Below the pieces are notes generated by a model. It made no database searches, was not told the DNA's origin, and was given only the letters and a program-made list of their open reading frames with translations. A program made the position numbers and the translations under genes. DNA of 64,000 nucleotides, from NCBI RefSeq assembly GCF_018131005.1, contig NZ_JAFCJK010000013.1, forward strand, positions 1 through 64,000, written 5' to 3'. Positions within the stretch are counted from its first letter, which is position 1; each line of letters starts with the position of its first letter. Source of the stretch: Bradyrhizobium lablabi. Lineage in GTDB: Bacteria; Pseudomonadota; Alphaproteobacteria; Rhizobiales; Xanthobacteraceae. Of this stretch, positions 16,401-24,695 are shown one piece after another.

Positions 16401-17372
16401 ATGCCGAAAAAAGCCAAGAAAACAACCAGCAAGGCCGCGTTCAAGGCGATCGCCAGAACGTCTGCAAATGCCGCGACAAAACGCCCGGCAAGGGAGCTCG
16501 ACGGCGCGACCGCTGAGCGGATCGCCACGGCGCTGGAGGTCATTGCTGGCCACCTCGCAGCGGCCGCCCCGTCCCCCGATGCCGCCGAGTCGTTTGGCTT
16601 GGCCGATGCGTTCGTCTGGCATCCGGATGGCCGTCTCTCAGCCGTCCCGCGCGTCAGCCGCGTCGAGATCGGCCTGCTCAAGGGCGTCGACCGGATGCGC
16701 GACATCCTGATCGAGAACACCGAACGCTTTGCCAATGGCCTGCCCGCCAACAATGCCCTGCTCTGGGGCGCGCGCGGGATGGGCAAGTCCTCGCTGGTGA
16801 AGGCCGCGCATGCCAGCATCAACCGCGATCGCAAGCCGGCCGAGCGGTTGAAGCTGATCGAGATACATCGCGAGGACATCGAGAGCCTGCCGGCCCTGAT
16901 GGAGCTTTTGCGCGGCGCGCCGTTCCGCTTCATCGTGTTCTGCGATGACCTCTCCTTCGACGGCAACGACGCCTCCTACAAGTCACTGAAAGCGGTGCTT
17001 GAGGGCGGCATCGAGGGACGCCCCGATAACGTCATCCTCTACGCGACATCGAACCGGCGGCACCTGCTCGCGCGCGAGATGATCGAAAACGAGCGCTCGA
17101 CCGCGATCAATCCCGGTGAAGCGGTAGAGGAGAAGGTCTCGCTGTCCGATCGCTTCGGCCTGTGGCTCGGTTTCCACCGCTGCAGCCAGGACGAATACCT
17201 GGCGATGGTGAGGGGCTATTGCGACCATTTCGGCATCAAGATCGCCGATGACGAGCTCGAGCGCGAGGCGCTGGAATGGTCCACCACTCGCGGCTCCCGC
17301 TCCGGCCGCGTCGCCTGGCAGTTCACCCAGGAACTGGCGGGACGGCTCGGCGTGCGGCTGAGCGGGATGTAG
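16401..17372 (+). CDS. DUF815 AAA-type ATPase
   Basis: A 323-residue ATP-binding protein of the DUF815 family. A basic N-terminus (KKAKKTTSKAAFK) precedes the ATPase core, with Walker A GARGMGKS (123-130) and Walker B FIVFCDDLSF (177-186), then the sensor-like VILYATSNRRHLL and the conserved SLSDRFGLWLGF. Members are thought to act as stand-alone AAA+ proteins; the target is unknown. The ATG at 16401 fits the family's start; the open frame extends further upstream without support. Divergent from yajC and convergent with the nlpD-like gene. Confidence 0.88.
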   Translation: MPKKAKKTTSKAAFKAIARTSANAATKRPARELDGATAERIATALEVIAGHLAAAAPSPDAAESFGLADAFVWHPDGRLSAVPRVSRVEIGLLKGVDRMRDILIENTERFANGLPANNALLWGARGMGKSSLVKAAHASINRDRKPAERLKLIEIHREDIESLPALMELLRGAPFRFIVFCDDLSFDGNDASYKSLKAVLEGGIEGRPDNVILYATSNRRHLLAREMIENERSTAINPGEAVEEKVSLSDRFGLWLGFHRCSQDEYLAMVRGYCDHFGIKIADDELEREALEWSTTRGSRSGRVAWQFTQELAGRLGVRLSGM

Positions 17373-17399
17373 CGTAACCTGCGCCGCCGTGCCGCTGTC

Positions 17400-17475
17400 A
17401 TCTTCCGCACGAAGGCGGAAGATCCGGCACGTCGCGGTGCTCCGGTTCAAACCAACGTCTCGGGGTGCCGGGTCG
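17400..17475. repeat. dispersed palindromic repeat, family B copy 1
   Basis: A 9-bp hairpin (ATCTTCCGC, loop ACGAAG, GCGGAAGAT; 17400-17423) is followed by CCGGCAC and, about 35 nt later, its complement GTGCCGG at 17465-17471. The architecture (hairpin, GATCCGG, spacer, inverted CCGG partner) matches a second copy at 23171-23275. It resembles palindromic repeats I recall from Bradyrhizobium genomes. It lies between convergent genes and may terminate both. Confidence 0.6.
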
Positions 17476-17507
17476 TCCGGGTAAGCCGAACGGCGGCGGT
17501 CTTGTGG

Positions 17508-18857
17508 TCACGCGCCGTTGAGGAACTGCAGCGGATCGACCGCCGACGAGCCCTTGCGGATCTCGAAGTGGAGCTGTGGTGATCCGACCTCGCCTGATTG
17601 CCCCGACTTGGCGATTACCTGACCGCGCCTGATCGTGTCTCCGCGCTTCACCAGCAGCTCGCTCGCATGGGCGTAGGCGGTAACGTAGCCGTTGGAGTGG
17701 CGGACCAGGACCAGATTGCCATACCCCTTCAACTCGTTGCCGGAATACGCGACGACGCCGTCCTCGGCGGCCTTGATCGGTGTCCCCTCGGGCACCGCCA
17801 CGTTGATGCCGTCATTGGCCTTGCCGTTGGTCTTCGCGCCATAGCTCGTGATGACCTTGCCACGCACCGGCCAGCGGAAGGTAGGCAGTGCGCCGGTGGC
17901 CTCGCTGGACTTCACCGCCGGCGTTTCAGCGGCCGCCGGCAGATCCTCGATACTGGCGGTCGGCTGGACCAGCCGCGCGCTCTGCTGCGGCTGGGCGTTC
18001 GCGACAACCTTTGGAGCCGGCATCGCCGGCGCGGCCACGGGGGCCGGTGCAACCGGCGCAGCAGCTGCGGTTTTGGCGCCGGGGACGATCAGCTTCATGC
18101 CGAGGCTGAGCTTGGCCGACTGGTCGAGATTGTTGGCTCTGGCGAGTTCGGCCACGGAGACGTGATGCTGATGCGCGATGCTGCGCAGCGTGTCGCCGCG
18201 ATTGACGAAGTGGACGGTGGCCGGACCGGCCGCCACGGCAACCGGCTTGCCGGCTGGCGCCACCGGCGCGGGTGCCGCAGCCGTCGCTGTCGGCCGCGGA
18301 ATAATCAGCTGCTGTCCGGGCGACAGCGCGCGCGGACCCTTGTAGCGGTTGGCCCGCAGGATTTCGGCGGTCGTGACATTGTAGCGCTTGGCCAGCACTT
18401 CCAGCGTATCGCTGGTACCCACGATGATGGTGGTGCTGCTGCTGCCGTGCGCCGCTGCGACCGAACGCGGAACCGTGCCGGTGGATTCAAGCTGAGGGCG
18501 TGCCGGGGGTGGCGCGTAGGACGCAACCCCACGGCCGCCTCCGGACACGCCCTTTCCGGACACCGGATAGGATTGCGGCGCCGAGACCGGCGGCGGCAGC
18601 GGCTGTGACTGATAAGACTGCTGCGGAGGCGGCGACTGCGGCCGCGTATATTGCGGCTGCTCGCGACGCTCGACCGGCTGCGCCGGCACGCTGCTCGTCG
18701 GCTGCGGATCAAACGCGAACGGATTCTGCGAGTAGGAACTTTGCGAGAAGCGCGACGACATGTCGGCGCTGCAGCCGGCAAAAGCGGCGGACATCAGCGC
18801 CAGCACCGCGATCTGCGGCACGCGACGCGAGCGAAGCAACTCGACGATACCTGACAT
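17508..18857 (-). CDS. nlpD: NlpD-like lipoprotein with LysM and degenerate LytM domains
   Basis: Probable activator of cell-wall amidases at division. The 449 residues begin with a lipoprotein signal (lipobox AFAGC, Cys29), then a long Pro/Gln/Ser linker, LysM domains at about 144-188 and 214-259, and a C-terminal M23/LytM domain from about 325. The zinc-ligand motif HxxxD is NDGIN (348-352) and the HxH is QLH (428-430), so catalytic zinc binding is lost. E. coli NlpD, a known amidase activator, has the same type of degeneration. It follows pcm, as in the E. coli surE-pcm-nlpD order. Confidence 0.88.
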   Translation of the reverse strand: MSGIVELLRSRRVPQIAVLALMSAAFAGCSADMSSRFSQSSYSQNPFAFDPQPTSSVPAQPVERREQPQYTRPQSPPPQQSYQSQPLPPPVSAPQSYPVSGKGVSGGGRGVASYAPPPARPQLESTGTVPRSVAAAHGSSSTTIIVGTSDTLEVLAKRYNVTTAEILRANRYKGPRALSPGQQLIIPRPTATAAAPAPVAPAGKPVAVAAGPATVHFVNRGDTLRSIAHQHHVSVAELARANNLDQSAKLSLGMKLIVPGAKTAAAAPVAPAPVAAPAMPAPKVVANAQPQQSARLVQPTASIEDLPAAAETPAVKSSEATGALPTFRWPVRGKVITSYGAKTNGKANDGINVAVPEGTPIKAAEDGVVAYSGNELKGYGNLVLVRHSNGYVTAYAHASELLVKRGDTIRRGQVIAKSGQSGEVGSPQLHFEIRKGSSAVDPLQFLNGA

Positions 18858-18966
18858 GGTTACTCACTCGTACGCAACTAACGATCACTTTGAGTAAACA
18901 CGCGCCGAGTAAATAACCGCTTAACCCTTGGAATAAGATGTTGGCCGCAAGCGGCAATCCGCTGAC

Positions 18967-19668
18967 CTAGAGTTCGCGGGCAATGCCGGGCAACGCCGGC
19001 ACAAAGCGCACATCGACCAGATCCTTGCGGTCGAATCCGGCCTCCGTTCTGACCATGCGAACCAGCGTCTGGGTGCCGTGATGCGGTCCGACGGGGGCAA
19101 TCAACACGCCGCCGGGCTCGAGCCGCTGCAGGAGCTTGTCCGGGATCTGCTCCATCGCTGCGGTCACGATGATGCGGTCGAAGTCCCCTGCGCCGGCCGG
19201 CATGTCGTAACCGTCCCCGAGCAGAACCTCGATATTGTAATAGCCGAGCGTTTCAAGCCGCTTGCGGGCGGTGTCGGCCAGTGTCCGGTACCGCTCGACG
19301 GTCAGCACATGCTGGCACAGGCGGGACAGGATCGCAGCCTGGTAGCCGGATCCGGTGCCGATCTCGAGTGCGCGGTGCTGCTTCTGGAGCTGGAGCTGCT
19401 CGGTCATGTAGGCGACCACGAAGGGCTGGCTGATGGTCTGGCCGCAAGCGATGGCAAGCGCACTGTCGCGATAGGCCTCGGTGCGGTCGCGCGCCTCGAC
19501 GAAGACGTCGCGCGGCACCTCTTCCATGGCCCGCAGCACGGCCCGGTCGCTGATCCCCCGCCGCCGCAGGGTGAGCTGAAACATCATTTTCTCGGGCGGA
19601 GTTTGAGTCACGGCGATGCTTTCGTCGGCGTCCTTGGGCAGTAGCGCAGGATTTCCGGACAGCTTCAT
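18967..19668 (-). CDS. pcm: protein-L-isoaspartate O-methyltransferase
   Basis: Repairs isoaspartyl damage in proteins using S-adenosylmethionine. The 233 residues contain AYRDSALAIACGQTISQP, the SAM motif ALEIGTGSGYQAAILSRL, VERYRTLADTARKRL, and the post-motif GDGYDMPAGAGDFDRIIVTAA. The start is uncertain: the frame opens at 19668, but homologues usually begin near MMFQLTLRRRGISD (19587 or 19584), and neither has a clear ribosome binding site. It lies between nlpD and, across a response regulator, surE. Confidence 0.93.
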   Translation of the reverse strand: MKLSGNPALLPKDADESIAVTQTPPEKMMFQLTLRRRGISDRAVLRAMEEVPRDVFVEARDRTEAYRDSALAIACGQTISQPFVVAYMTEQLQLQKQHRALEIGTGSGYQAAILSRLCQHVLTVERYRTLADTARKRLETLGYYNIEVLLGDGYDMPAGAGDFDRIIVTAAMEQIPDKLLQRLEPGGVLIAPVGPHHGTQTLVRMVRTEAGFDRKDLVDVRFVPALPGIAREL

Positions 19669-19996
19669 GCCATTTGAAATCGAAACGCCGCGTTAAGGGA
19701 AAATTTCCCCAGAAAATTGTTCCCAGAGCGGAACAAGGGCGCCCGCTTTCGCATTTAGCGACCGCCATCCTCCCATATGATCGGCAATGGCGCGCGATCA
19801 ACGGCCCTGAGCTTGAATGGCGGCCACCGCGTTGCGACGCCGCTCGCCGGTCAGTCAAGAAGACCCATATTGACCTGGCGGCGGATCGCGGAAGACGTCT
19901 CGCTGTATCCGAAATTGCGGCAATCCCTCCAAGGTTTGCGTTGCACGGCCTGACGTTATTTGCGAGCCTTGATTTTTGACGGGCAAGGATTTGATC
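19669..19996. other. divergent intergenic region pcm / response regulator
   Basis: No gene is supported. The pcm-proximal part is AT-richer and holds two perfect inverted repeats next to each other: GGGAAAATTTCCC (19697-19709) and TTGTTCC-N6-GGAACAA (19717-19736). These are listed separately. Confidence 0.45.
19697..19736. promoter_or_regulatory. adjacent inverted repeats upstream of pcm
   Basis: GGGAAA-A-TTTCCC and, 7 nt further on, TTGTTCC-CAGAGC-GGAACAA are both perfect. They lie 29-68 nt before the longest possible pcm start, where a regulator of the pcm-nlpD transcript would bind. The GGAAC half-site resembles the -35 element of EcfG promoters, but no CGTT -10 element is seen at the right distance. 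Confidence 0.4.
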
Positions 19997-20374
19997 ATGA
20001 CTGCGACACGGCCGGCGGGCTGTTCTGTATTCCTCGTGGAGGACGAGGTCATGATCCGCATGATGGTCGCCGATATGCTGGAGGAACTCGGCCACAGCGT
20101 GGCGGCCGAGGCCGGCGAGATCGGCGAGGCGGTCAAGCTCGCGCAATCCACCGATTTCGACCTCGCAATCCTCGACGTCAACGTCAACGGCAAGGTCATC
20201 ACCCCGGTCGCCGAACTGATCAACGCGCGCAACCGCCCCTTCATTTTCGCAACCGGTTACGGCTCCTCGGGCCTGCCGCCGGAATATCGCGACCGCCCAG
20301 CGCTGCAGAAGCCGTTCCAGCTCGAAACGCTGGCCCAGGTGATCACAAGCGCAATGAAGGAAGGGCCGGCCTGA
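19997..20374 (+). CDS. FAT GUY single-domain response regulator
   Basis: A 125-residue stand-alone receiver domain. Acidic pocket residues are in FLVEDE (about 15-17), the phospho-acceptor is Asp60 in LAILDVNVNG, and the beta-5 lysine is in ALQKPF (Lys105). FIFATGYGSSGLP (83-95) is the FATGUY signature of an alphaproteobacterial receiver class that usually pairs with HWE or HisKA_2 kinases, often in general stress signalling. There is no output domain, so it would act as a phosphate sink, relay or protein-interaction switch. The ATG at 19997 has AAGGAT 6 nt upstream. No kinase gene is nearby. Confidence 0.9.
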   Translation: MTATRPAGCSVFLVEDEVMIRMMVADMLEELGHSVAAEAGEIGEAVKLAQSTDFDLAILDVNVNGKVITPVAELINARNRPFIFATGYGSSGLPPEYRDRPALQKPFQLETLAQVITSAMKEGPA

Positions 20375-20466
20375 AGCGGTTTCGAGCGAAGCGGTGCGGG
20401 TTCGCGTAAGGAAAACGAGTCAAAATCTGGAGCTTCGGTTCGGTTCTGATTGAATCAGAACCGAAG
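20375..20466. repeat. dispersed palindromic repeat, family A copy 1
   Basis: About 92 nt directly after the response regulator stop. The left part shares AGCG-TTTCGAGCGAAG, GGTTCGCG and GAAAACG with copies at 38995 and 24696. The right end is a perfect palindrome, TTCGGTTCTGATT and its complement around one G (20439-20465). It lies between convergent genes (response regulator and surE) and could terminate both. Confidence 0.75.
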
Positions 20467-20486
20467 CGATCACGCTTGGGCCGGCA

Positions 20487-21254
20487 TCACTTCAGCGCCG
20501 CATCCAGCGTTTGCGAAAACGCCTCATCGGTGCGGTCAAGGCGCAGCGGCGTCACCGAGACATAGCGTGCGGCGAGCGCAGCGAGATCGGTGCCTTCCGC
20601 TGGCGTATCCATCATCGCGGCGCGCTCGAAGCCAATCCAGAAATACGGATTGCCGCGTCCGTCATGGCGGCGATCGACCTTCAGGAAGCCGAGATTGCGC
20701 TTGCCCTGCCGCGTGACGCGGATGCCCACGACGTCATCAGGCATGCAGGACGGGAAGTTGACGTTGACGACGGTATTCCTGGGAATGCCGGCCTCGAGGA
20801 CCTTGCGCACGATGTCCGGTCCAAATTTCAGCGCCGTCTCCCATAACGGCTTCTCGCGCGTGTCCGCGCTGAACTCCTGCGACAGCGCAAACGACGGCAA
20901 TCCAAGAATGGTGCCTTCCAGCGCGCCGGCGATGGTGCCGGAATACACGACGTCCTCTGCGACGTTGCGGCCCTTGTTGACGCCGCTCAGCACGAGATCC
21001 GGCAGCTTGTCGCCCAGAATATAACGCGCCCCCATGATGACGCAGTCGGTCGGCGTGCCGCGCACCGCGAAATGTCGCGGACCGACCTCGCGCAGCCGCA
21101 GCGGGTCGTTCAGCGACAGCGAATGCGAGACACCGGACTGATCAAGCTCCGGCGCGACGATCCAGACGTCGTCCGACAATGCCCGCGCGATCTGCTCGAC
21201 GATCTCCAGTCCCGGAGCGTGGATGCCGTCATCATTGGTGCAGAGAATTCGCAT
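20487..21254 (-). CDS. surE: 5'/3'-nucleotidase SurE
   Basis: Metal-dependent nucleoside monophosphate phosphatase linked to stress survival. The 255 residues start with the family hallmark MRILCTNDDGIHAPGL and contain VAPELDQSGVSHSLSL, the GTPTDCVIMG motif and PDLVLSGVNKGRNVAEDVVYSGT with conserved metal ligands. Normal length. It lies downstream of serS and an unknown gene on the same strand and is convergent with the response regulator across a palindromic repeat. Confidence 0.96.
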   Translation of the reverse strand: MRILCTNDDGIHAPGLEIVEQIARALSDDVWIVAPELDQSGVSHSLSLNDPLRLREVGPRHFAVRGTPTDCVIMGARYILGDKLPDLVLSGVNKGRNVAEDVVYSGTIAGALEGTILGLPSFALSQEFSADTREKPLWETALKFGPDIVRKVLEAGIPRNTVVNVNFPSCMPDDVVGIRVTRQGKRNLGFLKVDRRHDGRGNPYFWIGFERAAMMDTPAEGTDLAALAARYVSVTPLRLDRTDEAFSQTLDAALK

Positions 21255-21297
21255 CCGTCAAATTGCCCTTTGATTGCAAAGCCGACGTCTTAGCCGG

Positions 21298-21750
21298 CTA
21301 GGACCGCGGAGGCAAACCCGGCAAATTCCTGTGCCAGCGTGTCAGTTTGGCGCGCCACGGATGGACAAATCGGGCGCTGCCCGCGATCTTGCCATTGAAT
21401 GCCGGCGAAAACGGCTTGCCCTGCGCCACCGGAACCGGCGTCCGCTTCAACTTCGCGAGGAGTTCATCAGCGGTGGGTGTGGATGGCGGCGGCGGCGCAA
21501 CCGCGGCGGTCTCTGGCCCCGCTCCAGGCGCCGCCTTGGCAAACCGCGCCCGCGCCACGTCGAGCGCCTTGTCGAAATCCGGCTTGTTCAGCCACACCTT
21601 GGCATGCATCGTCGGGACCAGGTCCGTTTCCCACAGGCGCGCTATCTCGATGTCGAAGTCGCCCTTCAGCCTCTGATCGATCAATTGCAGCCCGTGCCCC
21701 GTGACGGCCCATTGGCGCCCAAGCCAGTGGATGTCACGGTGCAGTGCCAT
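21298..21750 (-). CDS. unknown protein between serS and surE
   Basis: A 150-residue protein I do not recognise. The N-terminal half (MALHRDIHWLGRQWAVTGHGLQLIDQRLKGDFD and following) looks globular and acidic, the middle (about 75-95) is an Ala/Pro-rich linker, and the C-terminal part is basic (GSARFVHPWRAKLTRWHR). No signal peptide or membrane helix. It starts 12 nt after serS and is followed by surE 43 nt later, so it probably belongs to the serS-surE transcript. The frame has the codon pattern of its neighbours. Confidence 0.7.
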   Translation of the reverse strand: MALHRDIHWLGRQWAVTGHGLQLIDQRLKGDFDIEIARLWETDLVPTMHAKVWLNKPDFDKALDVARARFAKAAPGAGPETAAVAPPPPSTPTADELLAKLKRTPVPVAQGKPFSPAFNGKIAGSARFVHPWRAKLTRWHRNLPGLPPRS

Positions 21751-21762
21751 TGCGCGAACTCC

Positions 21763-23094
21763 TTACATGCCGTGATCGATGACCTTGAGGCCGCCCATAT
21801 AGGACTGCAAGACATCGGGGACCGCGATCGAGCCGTCCTGCTGCTGATAGGTTTCCATCACAGCGATCAGCGCCCGACCGACCGCCGTGCCCGAACCGTT
21901 CAGTGTGTGCACGAAGCGCGGCTTGCCGTCTGGTCCACGATAGCGCGCATCCATGCGGCGGGCCTGGAAGTCGCCGCACACCGAGCAGCTCGAGATCTCG
22001 CGATAAGCGCCGCCATCGCCCTGCCCCGGCATCCACACCTCGATGTCGTAGGTCTTCTGCGCGGAGAATCCCATGTCGCCGGCGCACAGCGTCATCACGC
22101 GGTAATGAAGGTCGAGACGGCGTAATACTTCTTCCGCGCAGGCCAGCATGCGCTCGAGCTCGTCCTTGCTGGTCTCCGGTGTTGTGATTGACACCAGTTC
22201 GACCTTTGTAAATTGATGCTGGCGGATCATGCCGCGCGTGTCGCGCCCGGCGGCACCCGCCTCGGCGCGGAAGCATGGCGTCAGCGCCGTGAGCCGCATT
22301 GGCAGTTCTTTTTCGTCGACAATGGATTCGCGCACGAGATTGGTCAGCGAGACTTCGGCTGTCGGGATGAGGCCGAGGCGCTCGCTGCGCAAATCCGCAT
22401 CGGCCGCTGCAAGTAACTCGCCCTTGATCGCCCAGAACTGATCGTCCTCGAACTTCGGCAATTGCCCGGTGCCGTACATCACGGCGTCGCGCACCAGAAG
22501 CGGCGGATTGATCTCGATGTAGCCGTGCTCACCCGTGTGCAGATCGAGCATGAACTGGCCAATCGCGCGCTCGAGCCGCGCCAGGCCTTTCTTGAGCACG
22601 ACGAAGCGCGCGCCGGACAGTTTCGCTGCCGCCTCGAAATCCATGTCGCCGAGCGCGGTGCCGAGATCGTCATGCAGCTTCGGCACAAAACCGTAGTCGC
22701 GCTGCTTGCCGAAGACGTGATGCTGGACATTGGCATGCTCATCGGCGCCATCGGGCACTTCATCAAGCGGCAGATTTGGGATCGCGGACAGTTGCTTCGC
22801 GAGTTCCTCGTCAGCGGACCTGGCTGCCAGCTCAAGCTCCGGCATCGTGGTCTTGAGTTCGGCCACCTCGGCCATCAGTTTGGCTGCGCGCGCCTCGTCC
22901 TTGGCCTTCTTGGCGTCGCCGATCTCCTTGGACGCCGCATTGCGCCGAGCCTGCGCCTGCTCCGACGCCAGGATCGCGGCGCGGCGCTTCTCGTCAATCG
23001 CGAGCAGCGAAGGCGACAACGGACCAAGCCCGCGGCGCCTCAGGCCGCCGTCAAAGGCCGACGGGTTTTCGCGGATGGCTTTGATGTCGTGCAT
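21763..23094 (-). CDS. serS: seryl-tRNA synthetase
   Basis: Charges tRNA-Ser and tRNA-Sec. The 443 residues have the N-terminal long coiled-coil arm (about 30-100, with KEIGDAKKAKDEARAAKLMAEV) that holds the tRNA long variable arm, followed by a class II core with LTALTPCFRAEAGAAGRDTRG (motif 2) and LNGSGTAVGRALIAVMET (motif 3). Full length. First gene of a leftward serS-unknown-surE unit. Confidence 0.97.
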   Translation of the reverse strand: MHDIKAIRENPSAFDGGLRRRGLGPLSPSLLAIDEKRRAAILASEQAQARRNAASKEIGDAKKAKDEARAAKLMAEVAELKTTMPELELAARSADEELAKQLSAIPNLPLDEVPDGADEHANVQHHVFGKQRDYGFVPKLHDDLGTALGDMDFEAAAKLSGARFVVLKKGLARLERAIGQFMLDLHTGEHGYIEINPPLLVRDAVMYGTGQLPKFEDDQFWAIKGELLAAADADLRSERLGLIPTAEVSLTNLVRESIVDEKELPMRLTALTPCFRAEAGAAGRDTRGMIRQHQFTKVELVSITTPETSKDELERMLACAEEVLRRLDLHYRVMTLCAGDMGFSAQKTYDIEVWMPGQGDGGAYREISSCSVCGDFQARRMDARYRGPDGKPRFVHTLNGSGTAVGRALIAVMETYQQQDGSIAVPDVLQSYMGGLKVIDHGM

Positions 23095-23170
23095 TGGGGG
23101 TCGGTCCTGGCAGCTACGCGTCGACCATCAAACGTCATGCCGACGGCCAACGTCCCAACTACCACACCGG

Positions 23171-23275
23171 TCCTCGCCCGCGAAAGCGGGCGATCCGGTA
23201 TTCCGGAGACATCAGTGACAAAATCGGAAGGCCGCAGGGTACCGGATACCCAAGCCTTCGCGGGGCCTGACACCG
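23171..23275. repeat. dispersed palindromic repeat, family B copy 2
   Basis: It begins with a 7-bp hairpin CGCCCGC-GAAA-GCGGGCG (23175-23192), then ATCCGGTA (23193-23200), whose exact complement TACCGGAT is at 23240-23247, and ends near CCTTCGCGGGGCCTGACACCGG. The layout parallels 17400-17475. It fills most of the gap between serS and tatC and resembles a repeat common in Bradyrhizobium intergenic DNA. Confidence 0.65.
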
Positions 23276-23288
23276 GATGTGTGACGTC

Positions 23289-24089
23289 CTACTCGGCCGG
23301 ATTGGTCGCCGACGGGGCCCCGGACGAGGCGTTCGCAGCCTTCTTTTCCACGATCTGCACGGCGAAGATGGCGCCCTCATAGAGTGCGAGCAGCGGAATC
23401 GCGAGCGAGGCCTGGCTCAGCACGTCGGGCGGCGTCAGTACGGCCGCGATGACGAAGGCGATGACGATGAAATAGCGCCGTTTCTCCCGCAGCATTTTCG
23501 ACGTGACGATGCCGATCCTGCCAAGGAGCGTCAGGATCACCGGAAGCTGGAACGCGATCCCGAACGCGAAGATCAGGGACATCATCAGCGAGAGATATTC
23601 GCCGACCTTAGGCAGGAGGGCGATCTGCGCGGTCTCCGCGCCGCCGGCCTGTTGCATGCCGAGCGAGAAGCGGATCAGCATCGGCAGCACGACGAAATAG
23701 ACCAGCATCGCGCCAAGCACAAAAAACACTGGCGTCGCCACAAGGTAAGGCAGAAAGGCGTTGCGTTCATGCCGGTAAAGGCCGGGCGCGACGAATTTGT
23801 AGATCTGGGTCGCGACGATCGGAAACGAGATGAACGCGGCGCCGAACAGCGCGAGTTTGAGCTGGGTGATGAAATATTCCAGCAGCGCCGTGTAGATGAA
23901 CTTCGAATTCTCCGGCCCCGCCACCCAGACGAATGGCCAGACGAGGACGTTGTAAATCTGCTTGGCGAAGATGAAGCAGAAGATGAAGGCCACGCCGAAA
24001 CCGAGCAGCGCCTTGATCAGCCGCGAACGCAGCTCGATCAAATGATCCATCAAGGGGGCCTTGCTGGCCTCGATGTCTTCGGCGCTCAT
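23289..24089 (-). CDS. tatC: Sec-independent protein translocase TatC
   Basis: Core receptor of the twin-arginine export system; recognises RR signal peptides. The 266 residues start with the TatC motif PLMDHLIELRSRLIKALLG, show six membrane helices, and contain the periplasmic FAAFISFPIV-like region (GAAFISFPIVATQIYKFVAPGLY) and VFFVLGAMLVYFVVLP. Its start overlaps the tatB stop by 4 nt (ATGA), indicating coupled translation. Confidence 0.96.
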   Translation of the reverse strand: MSAEDIEASKAPLMDHLIELRSRLIKALLGFGVAFIFCFIFAKQIYNVLVWPFVWVAGPENSKFIYTALLEYFITQLKLALFGAAFISFPIVATQIYKFVAPGLYRHERNAFLPYLVATPVFFVLGAMLVYFVVLPMLIRFSLGMQQAGGAETAQIALLPKVGEYLSLMMSLIFAFGIAFQLPVILTLLGRIGIVTSKMLREKRRYFIVIAFVIAAVLTPPDVLSQASLAIPLLALYEGAIFAVQIVEKKAANASSGAPSATNPAE

Positions 24090-24610
24090 GACGCTCTCGC
24101 GTCCTTGATCACGTCGGGGTGCGCTGGCGTCACGTCCTCGGGCCCAGGATGCGGCTGCACCTCGCTGGTAATCGCAAGCGGCTCGCTGGCTGCCGCGTGG
24201 GTCTCGGCCTCGACGAAGGTCTCCGGCACAGGTGCGGCCGGCGTCGTCGGCACCACCGCCGCATCGTCTGCCGACGTCGCCGGCGCATCGATCGCCGATG
24301 CCACCTGCGCATCCGCGGGCTTCTCGATCTGCAGCGCGTCGCTGACGTCCTTCTGCAGCGAGGTCATGATGTTGCCGCTGGCAAGCCCCGTGGCGGCGTC
24401 CTTGACTTCGTCAAAGCTCTTCTTGAGATCGGCCATCTCGGCCTCGCGCATGGCCTCCTGGAACTGGCCCTGGAATTCGGCGGCCATCTTGCGGGCTTTG
24501 CCCATCCATTGCCCGACCATGCGCAGCACGCCCGGCAGTTCCTTCGGGCCGATGGCGATCAGCGCGACGACCGCGATGACAACCAGTTCACTCCACCCGA
24601 TATCGAACAT
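24086..24610 (-). CDS. tatB: Sec-independent protein translocase TatB
   Basis: Partner of TatC in binding twin-arginine precursors. The 174 residues have the single N-terminal membrane anchor MFDIGWSELVVIAVVALIAI, the GPKELP hinge, an amphipathic helix (VGQWMGKARKMAAEFQGQF) and a long Ala/Pro/Val-rich tail. The start at MFDIG is chosen over the longer frame because GAGGCGGAAG precedes it and the family begins exactly there. Confidence 0.95.
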   Translation of the reverse strand: MFDIGWSELVVIAVVALIAIGPKELPGVLRMVGQWMGKARKMAAEFQGQFQEAMREAEMADLKKSFDEVKDAATGLASGNIMTSLQKDVSDALQIEKPADAQVASAIDAPATSADDAAVVPTTPAAPVPETFVEAETHAAASEPLAITSEVQPHPGPEDVTPAHPDVIKDARAS

Positions 24611-24695
24611 GAATTCTTCCGCCTCAGCGCGCCACTGACGCCCCAATTCGTCCTGACATAAGTTGGGGCCGCCGGCGTCTTTTCTCAACCGGCAT

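Noticed and set aside
19717..19770. EcfG-type promoter built on GGAAC
   Set aside because: No CGTT-like -10 element is found about 16-17 nt from GGAAC on either strand.
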